Part shown: positions 1 to 6,688 of the stretch, piece after piece
How positions within the stretch are numbered: the first letter of the stretch is position 1
Layout: every line of letters begins with the position of its first letter
Origin: Clostridiales bacterium
GTDB taxonomy: Bacteria; Bacillota; Clostridia; Oscillospirales; Acutalibacteraceae
NCBI GenBank assembly: GCA_012522615.1
Contig: JAAYKB010000167.1
Span: 1-17,383 of the forward strand
Length of the DNA stretch: 17,383 nt
Direction of reading: 5' to 3'
The notes under the pieces: model-generated
What the model was told of the DNA's origin: nothing
The model's database searches: none
Seen by the model: the letters and a program-made list of their open reading frames with translations, nothing else
Program-made: the position numbers and the translations under genes

Positions 1-324
1 CTCAAGCCCCTCCCCCGTTTTTTCGGCCTGGCCGATAACATCCGCTCTATATATAAAAAGACCAACGCCGAGATTACTGCATTGCTGCTTGACAAACGCC
101 TCATCCCGGTCAGATTCAGAGCCGCGGATACCATGATTAATATGCGCGGCGTATAACCTGTCGATACCGAGCTCGTTTTTAATCTGCAATAACGAATTGA
201 GCAGCGCCATGGAATCGGCGCCGCCCGAAAGCGCAACAATAATGCTATCGCCGCGTTCAATCAGATTTTCGCGTCCGACAGCGGCAATAACCTTGTCAAT
301 AAAGCTGCCGCCCTTCTCATTCAC
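1..324 (-). CDS. tilS: tRNA(Ile)-lysidine synthase, N-terminal part (cut by window edge)
   Basis: Only the first 108 residues are in the window; the gene continues past base 1. TilS uses ATP and lysine to turn the wobble cytidine of the CAU-anticodon tRNA-Ile into lysidine, so that it reads AUA as isoleucine. The visible part has the PP-loop ATP-binding motif SGGADS at about residues 33-38 and the HINHGIRG motif at 61-68, both typical of TilS. The frame begins at a GTG at 322-324, which lies inside the last codons of dnaB (8-base overlap), with GGAG about 10 bases upstream in the dnaB coding sequence. The ATG at 318-320 is in another frame and does not give TilS. The overlap suggests translational coupling to dnaB. 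Identity is firm; the exact start is likely but not certain. Confidence 0.9.
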   Translation of the reverse strand, partial: MNEKGGSFIDKVIAAVGRENLIERGDSIIVALSGGADSMALLNSLLQIKNELGIDRLYAAHINHGIRGSESDRDEAFVKQQCSNLGVGLFIYRADVIGQAEKTGEGLE

Positions 325-1717
325 TGCGATGCATCTCCAGACTTGTAAACTGGGTGTATTCTCCGAACCACGCAAGCTTGACGGTACCCAGTTCCCCGTG
401 CCTGTTTTTGGATACGATGACCTCGCAAATTCCGGTTTCCACCTGGGACGGGTCGTCCTTTTCGTTTTTATAATAGTCGTCGCGGTACAGGAACAACACC
501 TGGTCGGCGTCCTGCTCGATTGAGCCGGATTCGCGCAGGTCGGCAAGCGCGGGACGGTGGTTTGACTGTCTTTCGGTTCCGCGGGCAAGCTTGGCGCAGA
601 CCAAAAGCGGTACATGCATCTCTTTTGCCATAATCTTAAGGCTTCGTGTAATCTCCGAAACCTCCTGAACGCGGTTTTCGGTTCGTTTGGGCGCATGCAT
701 AAGCTGGAGATAGTCGATTATAACAAAATCGACCTTTCTAAGCCGGCGCAGTCGCGCCTTCATCTCGGGAACGGTGATATTCGAGGTGTCGTCAAAATAC
801 ATCGGAGCTTTGCACAACACGCCGGACGCGGCGGCTATCCGCGCCCATTCGTCGGGCGTCAGATTGCCCGTGCGGAGCTTTTTGCTCGAAACCTTGGCCT
901 CGCCCGAGAGCAGTCTGTTCACAAGCTGTTCCCTCGACATCTCAAGCGCGAATATTGCCACTGTTTTATTCTGGTTTACGGCTACATTGCGCGCAAGATT
1001 CAAAGCAAAGCTGGTTTTTCCCATACCGGGACGCGCCCCCACAATAATGAGGTCGGAGCGGTTGAGACCGGTCGTGATTTCGTCAAGAGCCGAAATGCCG
1101 CTCGGAATCCCTACAAACTGGTCACGTTCGTCCGAGGCAAGCTTGTTAAACACCTCGTAGTTGCTTGCCAAAACCTCCTGAATGGGTATAAGTCCTCCGG
1201 TATTTCTCTCCTGCCGTATATCGTATATCTTCTGTTCCGCCGAATCGAGCAGCATAGACGGCTCGATTGCAGGATCCATGGCGTCGTCCATTATTTCGCG
1301 CGCGGCAACGATAAGGGATCGAACATCATGCTTTTCCCTAACGATGCGGGCATAGTTCGATACGTTTGATATCGACGGGACAAGCTGGGCGAGCTTTAAA
1401 AGATAGGCCTTGCCCTCCTCCCCCGAGAAAAAGCCTTCCGACTTCAAGGCCTCAAGAACCGTGATAAAATCGATGGTCTGGGACTCAATCATTTTAACGC
1501 TCATTACCCTGTAGATGGCCTGATGCTCGGGCAGATAAAAATGATCCGCGCGCAATAGGTCGGCAACAGTATACATACAGTTGGGATCAAGGAGAATAGA
1601 GCCTAAGACAGCCTGCTCCGCCTCAAGACTGTAAGGCAGACTGATACCGTCCTGATAATCGCCGGGGCCGCGGCCCTCGCGGTTTAAATTTAAGTCCAGG
1701 TTAACTGCCGATGGCAT
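317..1717 (-). CDS. dnaB: replicative DNA helicase DnaB (called DnaC in Bacillus)
   Basis: Hexameric 5'-3' helicase that unwinds DNA at the replication fork and binds primase. Length is 466 residues, normal for the family. The N-terminal domain (about 25-170) starts with the typical PYSLEAEQAVLGS stretch. The RecA-like domain carries Walker A GARPGMGKTS (227-236), the Walker B region FVIIDYLQLM (331-340) and DLRESGSIEQDAD (393-405). The start at 1717 is chosen because AAAGGAAG lies 7-10 bases upstream. The same frame is open 14 codons further, but that start would sit against the rplI stop and has no better site. It lies 45 bases downstream of rplI and overlaps tilS, so it is probably in the gdpP-rplI-dnaB transcript. 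One oddity: residue 376, in LVCAKLARG, is Lys where DnaB proteins usually have Gln (SQLSR). Confidence 0.96.
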   Translation of the reverse strand: MPSAVNLDLNLNREGRGPGDYQDGISLPYSLEAEQAVLGSILLDPNCMYTVADLLRADHFYLPEHQAIYRVMSVKMIESQTIDFITVLEALKSEGFFSGEEGKAYLLKLAQLVPSISNVSNYARIVREKHDVRSLIVAAREIMDDAMDPAIEPSMLLDSAEQKIYDIRQERNTGGLIPIQEVLASNYEVFNKLASDERDQFVGIPSGISALDEITTGLNRSDLIIVGARPGMGKTSFALNLARNVAVNQNKTVAIFALEMSREQLVNRLLSGEAKVSSKKLRTGNLTPDEWARIAAASGVLCKAPMYFDDTSNITVPEMKARLRRLRKVDFVIIDYLQLMHAPKRTENRVQEVSEITRSLKIMAKEMHVPLLVCAKLARGTERQSNHRPALADLRESGSIEQDADQVLFLYRDDYYKNEKDDPSQVETGICEVIVSKNRHGELGTVKLAWFGEYTQFTSLEMHRSE

Positions 1718-1762
1718 ATATTTCTTCCTTTCCCTATCCTGATTATATGTTATATGCAAAAT

Positions 1763-2203
1763 TTATTCTTCGACAACAACGGTTATTTTTGTACCGACAT
1801 TTTGCGCAAGCTTGATTTCGGCGGTATATGACCCGAACGATTTAATATCGTCCATAGAGATTTTTCTCTTATCCACAGAAACATGATACTGCTTTTCAAT
1901 CTCTTCCGCAACCTCCTTGGTTGTAACAGAACCGAAAAGCCGTCCGTTTTGACCTCCGCGAGCCTTTATTTTAAGTGTTTTGCCCTGAAGAGCCTCGGCA
2001 GTGCTTTCCGCCTGCTTCTTTTCCTGCTCCATACGATAAGCGGCCGATTGTTCACGATTTTTAAGCTCGTTCATAGCCGATGCATTTGCTTCTATAGCCA
2101 GACCGTGCGGAAAGAGATAGTTGCGTGCGTAACCGTCCGAAACATTGATAAGATCACCTTTCTTGCCTTGTCCTTTCAAATCCTGCTTCAAAATAACCTT
2201 CAC
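1763..2203 (-). CDS. rplI: 50S ribosomal protein bL9
   Basis: Ribosomal protein bL9 binds 23S rRNA with its N-terminal domain and extends from the large subunit on a long helix; it affects reading-frame maintenance. The product has 146 residues, normal for bL9. The N-terminal signature is clear (MKVILKQDLKGQGKKGD, then VSDGYARNYLFPHGLA at 21-36). A charged helix linker (about 42-75) and the C-terminal domain with GRLFGSVTTKE (88-97) follow. The start is GTG at 2201-2203, with AAAGGAT about 8 bases upstream; a nearby ATG is in the wrong frame. It sits 49 bases after gdpP and 45 bases before dnaB. The gdpP-rplI-dnaB order is widely kept in Firmicutes. Confidence 0.97.
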   Translation of the reverse strand: MKVILKQDLKGQGKKGDLINVSDGYARNYLFPHGLAIEANASAMNELKNREQSAAYRMEQEKKQAESTAEALQGKTLKIKARGGQNGRLFGSVTTKEVAEEIEKQYHVSVDKRKISMDDIKSFGSYTAEIKLAQNVGTKITVVVEE

Positions 2204-2252
2204 CTAAAATCATCCTTTCCGAAAACAACCGTATATTCAATGTCAAGTTTTA

Positions 2253-4253
2253 TTACTTTACAGCGGCTTCATGCGTGTTTACGGCAGGCCTGCCGTTCTC
2301 CCGCCTGTATCTGTCAATCGCCTCTATCAAAATTGCTTTTGCCTGCTCGGGCGAAATATCGGCAAGCTGCGCTCCCGCCATGGTAAGATGCCCGCCTCCG
2401 CCCAGCGCCTCCATCACAAGCTGGACATTAAAGCCGCCGAGCGAACGAGCGGATATATTTACGCAATCCCTCTCGGAAAACAACACAAAAGACGCCTCTA
2501 CGTCCTTGATATACAACAATTCGTCGGCAGCCTGCGCGGCGGCAATCCTGAGATGCCCGCCCCCGCCCGATTTATCAACGGCAATCGCGCACCCCTCGTA
2601 AAGCTCCGCTCCGGATACAATATCGGCCTTATCCTTGTATGTCTGGATGCTGCCGGCAAACATCCGCTTGACCTCAACCGTATCGGCGCCCAGCCGACGG
2701 AGGTATGCGGCGGCTTCAAAGGTTCTCACACCCGCCTTTATAACAAAGCTGCGGGTATCCAGCATAATTCCCGCCAAGAGGGATTCGGCGTCAATTTTCG
2801 ACAGCTTAACGCCCTCGATATACTGAACCAGCTCGGCCACCATTTCGCAGGCCGACGAGGCATAAGGCTCATGATAGAATATAACCGCGTTTTCTATATG
2901 GTCAACCATCTTTCTGTGGTGGTCGATTATCACAACCGTATCCGCATTATTCAGTACTATATCCGATTCAATCATATGCGGATTGTGCGTGTCGGTAATA
3001 ATGAGCAGGGTATTTCCGGTCATCAGCTCAATCGCCTGCTCCGGCTCGATAAACAAATCGCCGAGTCCGGCATCCCCGTACCTTTGGATAATCTCGGGCG
3101 CGAGAGACTGTTCCCGACGGACAACCGCATTCGCCGTCTTGCCAAGTCCCCGGATGCAGGACGCAAGGGCCGAGGCCGAGCCGAGACAGTCAAGGTCGGA
3201 AAAGCGGTGACCCATAGTCAATATATTATCACTGGCTTGAATCAGCTCCAAAAGGGCCGAGGCAACAACACGGGTACGAACCTTGGTCCTCCGCTCGACC
3301 CCGCGTGAGAGTCCCCCGTAAAAATCAAACCCGTTTTGGGTTTTAACGGCGGCCTGGTCGCCTCCGCGTCCCAGCGCCATGTCCATAGCCTGTCTTGCCA
3401 TCCTCTCGGATTCACGCAGGTTAGAGCCCTGCCCCACGCCGATTGACAGGGTTACGCTGATACCGGCCTCGGTCTGTATAGCGCGTACACGGTCAAGTAT
3501 ATTGAATCTGTCAAGTATTATCGGCTGAAGATGTCGCTGCTCGACAATCAGCAAAAAGCGGTCGCTTGCATATTTCCGTAAAATCCCGCTTGTCGCAGAG
3601 GTCCAGTCCTCAAGCAGGGTTTCCACCTTGCCGGAAATCTGCGCCCTCTCGCTTTCACGGGCGTTCTGCATAAGCTCATCCATATTATCTATGTAGAACA
3701 GAATTACCGCCGGACGGCTCAGTACGTATTCCTCGGAGATCTGCTTAAAACGTGTATTCTCTATATAATACAGCACAAACAGATCGAATTCGTCTGATTT
3801 TACGCGGCTGATATATGCCGTATAGCGCTTGCTGCCGTGATTAATCTCAACCGTCTGGCTTTCTGCAATGACCGAAATGTTTATCCCGCCGGTCACTGAG
3901 GTCACCGCGTCTCCGTAGACGTCGCTGTCTTCAAGAACTTCATCTCGGAAATTTTGATTATACCAGAGAATCTCCCCGTGTTCGGAGCAAACAACGACCG
4001 GCAGGGGCGAACCCGAAAGGGAATCCCTTTCGGTCTGGTCAAGATGCTCGGCAACGCTGGCGAGGGTGGATTTAATGCCGTTTCTTGTATAGACAAACCA
4101 GCCTATGGCGACCGCAATCACCGAAACGGTTAAGCAGAGCTCGGTATAGAAAATAATGAGGTTGAAGAAATACATGACTCCGACCGATAGCAGCAATGCC
4201 GTTACCAGAATCACAATCGGCGGTATTACGCTCCATATCTTGCGTCTTTTCAT
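2253..4253 (-). CDS. gdpP: cyclic-di-AMP phosphodiesterase GdpP (YybT family)
   Basis: Membrane enzyme that hydrolyses c-di-AMP to pApA, lowering a messenger that controls potassium and wall homeostasis. The 666 residues show the full architecture: two membrane helices (about 9-30 and 33-55), a PAS-like region (about 80-170), a degenerate GGDEF domain (about 175-305), then DHH (about 340-500) and DHHA1 (about 545-650). The DHH metal and catalytic residues are in place: GHRFSDLDCLG (349-358), DTHNP (421-425), DHH (444-446) and MLDTR (497-501). DHHA1 ends in the expected GGGGHLTMAG (618-627). Unusually, a second GGGGHL motif is present at 563-568, where relatives have a plain loop. AAAGGAT lies about 10 bases before the ATG. 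A promoter at 4381-4409 and a structured leader precede it. Confidence 0.95.
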   Translation of the reverse strand: MKRRKIWSVIPPIVILVTALLLSVGVMYFFNLIIFYTELCLTVSVIAVAIGWFVYTRNGIKSTLASVAEHLDQTERDSLSGSPLPVVVCSEHGEILWYNQNFRDEVLEDSDVYGDAVTSVTGGINISVIAESQTVEINHGSKRYTAYISRVKSDEFDLFVLYYIENTRFKQISEEYVLSRPAVILFYIDNMDELMQNARESERAQISGKVETLLEDWTSATSGILRKYASDRFLLIVEQRHLQPIILDRFNILDRVRAIQTEAGISVTLSIGVGQGSNLRESERMARQAMDMALGRGGDQAAVKTQNGFDFYGGLSRGVERRTKVRTRVVASALLELIQASDNILTMGHRFSDLDCLGSASALASCIRGLGKTANAVVRREQSLAPEIIQRYGDAGLGDLFIEPEQAIELMTGNTLLIITDTHNPHMIESDIVLNNADTVVIIDHHRKMVDHIENAVIFYHEPYASSACEMVAELVQYIEGVKLSKIDAESLLAGIMLDTRSFVIKAGVRTFEAAAYLRRLGADTVEVKRMFAGSIQTYKDKADIVSGAELYEGCAIAVDKSGGGGHLRIAAAQAADELLYIKDVEASFVLFSERDCVNISARSLGGFNVQLVMEALGGGGHLTMAGAQLADISPEQAKAILIEAIDRYRRENGRPAVNTHEAAVK

Positions 4254-4302
4254 AAGCGGCTGATCCTTTCACGGGCAGAAAACCGATGTTCACGAATACA
4301 AG

Positions 4303-4365
4303 CTTTGAAAGGACCGGCTTTCCGGATAAGCTTGGTCCGCATAAAACCCCCGAGTCCTCTCAAAG
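4303..4365 (-). promoter_or_regulatory. structured 5' leader of gdpP
   Basis: On the minus strand, bases 4365-4354 and 4314-4303 can form a 12-bp stem with one G-U pair (CTTTGAGAGGAC with GTCCTTTCAAAG). The 39-base loop holds short CCGG/CCGG and GGACC/GGTCC options that compete with one another. With the promoter at 4381-4409, transcription should begin near 4374, so the stem lies only about ten bases from the RNA 5' end. No U-run follows it, so it is not a simple terminator. It does not resemble the much larger ydaO c-di-AMP riboswitch. Its function is unknown; a 5' stem could protect the transcript from exonucleases. Confidence 0.4.
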
Positions 4366-4380
4366 ATAAAACCTGAATCT

Positions 4381-4409
4381 ATTATATACCATATCGGCAT
4401 TTTTTTAAA
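4381..4409 (-). promoter_or_regulatory. sigma-A type promoter for gdpP-rplI-dnaB
   Basis: Minus strand: TTTAAA (4404-4409), a 17-base spacer, then a perfect TATAAT (4381-4386). The -35 box matches the consensus TTGACA at four of six positions. The -35 element overlaps the stop codon of rnj (4405-4407), so gdpP could be expressed separately from rnj as well as by read-through. Confidence 0.55.
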
Positions 4410-6294
4410 TATCCATAATTATGGGCAGTATCATCGGACTTCTTTTTGTTTTCTGGAAAAGCATATGAGACAGCTCGTCGCGCACCTTCGTCTTCATTGT
4501 GGTCCAGTCATAGGCATGCTCGCGGCAGCAGCTTTCAAGCACTTCGCGCGCCAATGTCTTTGCCTCCTCGATAAGCTTTTCGGACTCACGCACATAAACA
4601 AACCCGCGGGACACGATATCCGGCCCCGATACAAGCTCGCCGCTTGACGTATCGATGGAAGCCACCACAACGATAAGACCGTCCTCCGCAAGATGCTTTC
4701 TGTCGCGCAAAACGATGCTTCCGACATCGCCCACCCCTAGACCGTCCACAAGGATGCGTCCGGCGGGAACAGAGCCTGTAACCTCCATTTTATCGGCGGT
4801 TATCTCAATCACCTTGCCTATATCGGGAATGATTACATTGTTAGGCCCCATGCCCATTGAACGCGCCACCTGAAAGCTCTTTCTCATATGCTTCTGCTCA
4901 CCGTGCACCGGAATAAAGAATTTAGGCCGTGTCAGGGCGTGTATAACCTTTAATTCTTCCTGGCATGCGTGTCCCGAAACATGGACGTCATACATCTTTT
5001 CGAACACCACGTCGCAGCCGCGCTTCATCAGCTCGTTTATAACCTTGGTTACCGTCTTTTCATTTCCCGGAATCGGGGTTGCCGAAATGATAATATAATC
5101 ATCCGGCCCAACCTCAACCTTGCGGTGGTCGGAAAAGGCCATGCGTGTTAAAGCCGACATGGGCTCGCCCTGACTGCCGGTCGTTATCAGTATAATCTTA
5201 TCCTTAGGGTAACGGTTGATGGTGTCAATATCAATGAGCACCCCTTCGGGCACCTTGAGATAGCCAAGCTCGCTCGCAATACCGACAACATTTATCATGC
5301 TCCTGCCGGACAGGGCGACCTTCCTCCCGTCCGCCACCGCAGCGTCGATAATCTGACGTATACGGTGGATGTTTGACGAGAAGGTTGCGATGATAATCCT
5401 CTTGTTTTCCGCCTTATGGAAAAGGTTTGCAAAGCTCTCTCCCACCAAGCGCTCGCTTTGGGTAAATCCCGGTCTTTCGGCATTGGTGGAATCGGCGAGA
5501 AGGGCCAGCACCCCCTGATCTCCGAGGACGGCAAAACGAGGCAGATCAATCGTTTTACCGATAATGGGCGTGAAATCAATCTTAAAGTCGCCGGTGTGGA
5601 CAACATAACCCAGCGGGGTTTTGATACCGAGCGCCACGGCATCCGGAATAGAATGATTCACATTGATAAATTCTACCGAAACACTGCCGAACGAAACCAC
5701 CTGTCCCGGCTCTATGATATTCATTTTCACCTTGCCGGAAAGCCCGGCCTCCTTGAGCTTGGCTTCGACCAATGCAAGGGTGAGCCGCGTGCCGTACAGG
5801 GGTATATTCACCTCGTTGAGAAGATAGGGCAACCCGCCTATATGGTCCTCATGCCCGTGCGTGATAACAATACCCTGCAGGCGGTCCTTGTTTTTGATTA
5901 CATGTGTGAAATCGGGCAATACAATGTCGACGCCCAGCATTTCATCATCGGGGAAGGTCATTCCGCAATCAATCAAAAACGCATCGTCGCCATACTCGAA
6001 CATGGTCAGGTTCTTGCCGATTTCGTTTACCCCGCCTAAAATAGTAAGCCTTACGGGCAAGGCGGAAGCCTCCGCTTTGGTCTGACGTCCGCGATACCTC
6101 GCCTGCGACCTTGCGCCATGGCTGTCGGCCGAACCGTTTGACAAAGGTTTAGCTGCGGCAGCGCCCTTCCTTGCGTTTGAAGGGCGGGTATCCTGCCTTT
6201 GGGCGACCTGCCTTGAGGTTCGCTGTTGTCCTTCGGTCTTGTTCCTTTGAACCGAACCGCTCGCTCCGTTTATTCTTTTGTCTTGGGTTGTCAC
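4405..6294 (-). CDS. rnj: ribonuclease J with a basic N-terminal extension
   Basis: Metallo-beta-lactamase/beta-CASP nuclease with 5'-3' exo- and endonuclease activity, central to mRNA decay and rRNA maturation in Gram-positives. It has 629 residues against roughly 555 usual. The excess is a polar, Arg/Gln/Ser/Ala-rich tail (about 1-78) that looks disordered and could bind RNA or partners. The catalytic core begins at VRLTILGGVNEIGKN (81-95). Metal ligands are in HGHEDHIGG (146-154), NHSIPDA (213-219) and HTGDF (233-237). The beta-CASP part has ATFSSNIHRI (303-312), followed by HVSGHA (438-443) and PVHGE (462-466). The start is GTG at 6292-6294, preceded by a strong GGAGG 7 bases upstream. 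Whether it is RNase J1 or J2 cannot be told, as only one copy is visible. Confidence 0.95.
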   Translation of the reverse strand: MTTQDKRINGASGSVQRNKTEGQQRTSRQVAQRQDTRPSNARKGAAAAKPLSNGSADSHGARSQARYRGRQTKAEASALPVRLTILGGVNEIGKNLTMFEYGDDAFLIDCGMTFPDDEMLGVDIVLPDFTHVIKNKDRLQGIVITHGHEDHIGGLPYLLNEVNIPLYGTRLTLALVEAKLKEAGLSGKVKMNIIEPGQVVSFGSVSVEFINVNHSIPDAVALGIKTPLGYVVHTGDFKIDFTPIIGKTIDLPRFAVLGDQGVLALLADSTNAERPGFTQSERLVGESFANLFHKAENKRIIIATFSSNIHRIRQIIDAAVADGRKVALSGRSMINVVGIASELGYLKVPEGVLIDIDTINRYPKDKIILITTGSQGEPMSALTRMAFSDHRKVEVGPDDYIIISATPIPGNEKTVTKVINELMKRGCDVVFEKMYDVHVSGHACQEELKVIHALTRPKFFIPVHGEQKHMRKSFQVARSMGMGPNNVIIPDIGKVIEITADKMEVTGSVPAGRILVDGLGVGDVGSIVLRDRKHLAEDGLIVVVASIDTSSGELVSGPDIVSRGFVYVRESEKLIEEAKTLAREVLESCCREHAYDWTTMKTKVRDELSHMLFQKTKRSPMILPIIMDI

Positions 6295-6313
6295 AAAAAA
6301 TCCTCCATTTCAA

Positions 6314-6342
6314 ATTATCGTACCGACCGATAAACCGAACAA
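6314..6342 (-). promoter_or_regulatory. possible promoter for rnj
   Basis: Minus strand: TTGTTC (6337-6342), a 17-base spacer, then GATAAT (6314-6319). Each box is a moderate match. The start of transcription would fall near 6307, leaving a leader of only about a dozen bases that still contains the GGAGG ribosome site. If instead rnj is transcribed from further upstream, the hairpins at 6360-6459 would lie in its leader. Confidence 0.35.
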
Positions 6343-6353
6343 TAGCCGGCACA

Positions 6354-6375
6354 TTAAAACCCATCCTAAAATGGG
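6354..6375 (-). terminator. weak terminator-like hairpin upstream of rnj
   Basis: Minus strand: CCCAT and ATGGG arms (6371-6375 and 6360-6364) with a 6-base loop, followed by TTTTAAT. The stem is short, so termination would be partial at best. It sits upstream of the possible rnj promoter, as expected for the end of the preceding transcript. Confidence 0.3.
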
Positions 6376-6428
6376 ATATTTCCATAAATAACAATCCGAA
6401 CTATCTGTTTATGATTCAGAAATCGACC

Positions 6429-6459
6429 GGCGAAAAGGTGTCCGATACACCCTTTCGCC
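6429..6459 (-). other. stable 13-bp hairpin of unknown role
   Basis: On the minus strand the arms GGCGAAAGGGTGT (6459-6447) and ACACCTTTTCGCC (6441-6429) pair over 13 bases with one G-U and a 5-base loop. The outer GCCGGT/ACCGGC bases (6463-6468 and 6426-6431) could form an alternative closing stem. Pairing is complete only for minus-strand RNA; the plus strand has one A-C mismatch, so a minus-strand transcript is the better reading. No U-run follows, which argues against a simple terminator. Confidence 0.45.
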
Positions 6460-6530
6460 AGAGCCGGTCTCAGACAAGTCTATTCTGCGAAAAAACGTTA
6501 CAGCCAAAAACTGTCTTTTAAGTGCACAGG

Positions 6531-6559
6531 AATAAAGCCTCACGCTTGTGAAGCCGAGG
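6531..6559 (-). terminator. candidate terminator downstream of the nucleotidyltransferase fusion gene
   Basis: Minus strand: interrupted stem CCTC-GCTT/AAGC-GAGG (6538-6559), followed by CTTTATT. The stem has unpaired bases and the U-tract is broken, so this is a moderate candidate for ending the 6689-9019 transcript. Confidence 0.3.
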
Positions 6560-6688
6560 TTTAAAACCTTTCAAATAATTTAATTGTTCCGGACACGTTA
6601 TATGACATAAACGCCGCAAAGCCAAAATAATTCCGACCGCTCATCGGGCTTGCCAGAACAATGGCAAATCCCGTCACTTCTATTTATA

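Larger units (their letters stand above)
6295..6688. other. 394-base intergenic region rich in hairpins, no gene seen
   Basis: Between the fused nucleotidyltransferase gene and rnj, both on the minus strand. I see no credible protein gene; the open frames lack ribosome sites and recognisable content. It holds three stem-loops (6538-6559, 6429-6459, 6360-6375) and a possible rnj promoter. On the minus strand, U-rich stretches lie between the hairpins. It may be a 3' UTR plus terminator, a long rnj leader or a small RNA gene. I could not match it to 6S RNA, tmRNA, RNase P RNA, SRP RNA or a known riboswitch by eye. Confidence 0.5.

Noticed and set aside
318..320. ATG overlapping the dnaB stop codon as the tilS start
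   Set aside because: It is in a different frame; only the frame opened by the GTG at 322-324 gives the TilS PP-loop and HxNHxxRG motifs.
614..1369. 251-codon plus-strand frame opposite dnaB
   Set aside because: It is antisense to a clear DnaB with all motifs, has no ribosome site and no recognisable domain.
4303..4365. A ydaO-type c-di-AMP riboswitch in front of gdpP
   Set aside because: The leader is much shorter than that riboswitch and the conserved core motifs are not visible; only a simple stem is supported.
6295..6688. A known housekeeping RNA (6S, tmRNA, RNase P RNA or SRP RNA)
   Set aside because: None of the conserved core sequences was recognisable, and the hairpins are separate rather than one long bubble-containing rod. 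It is left as unassigned structure.
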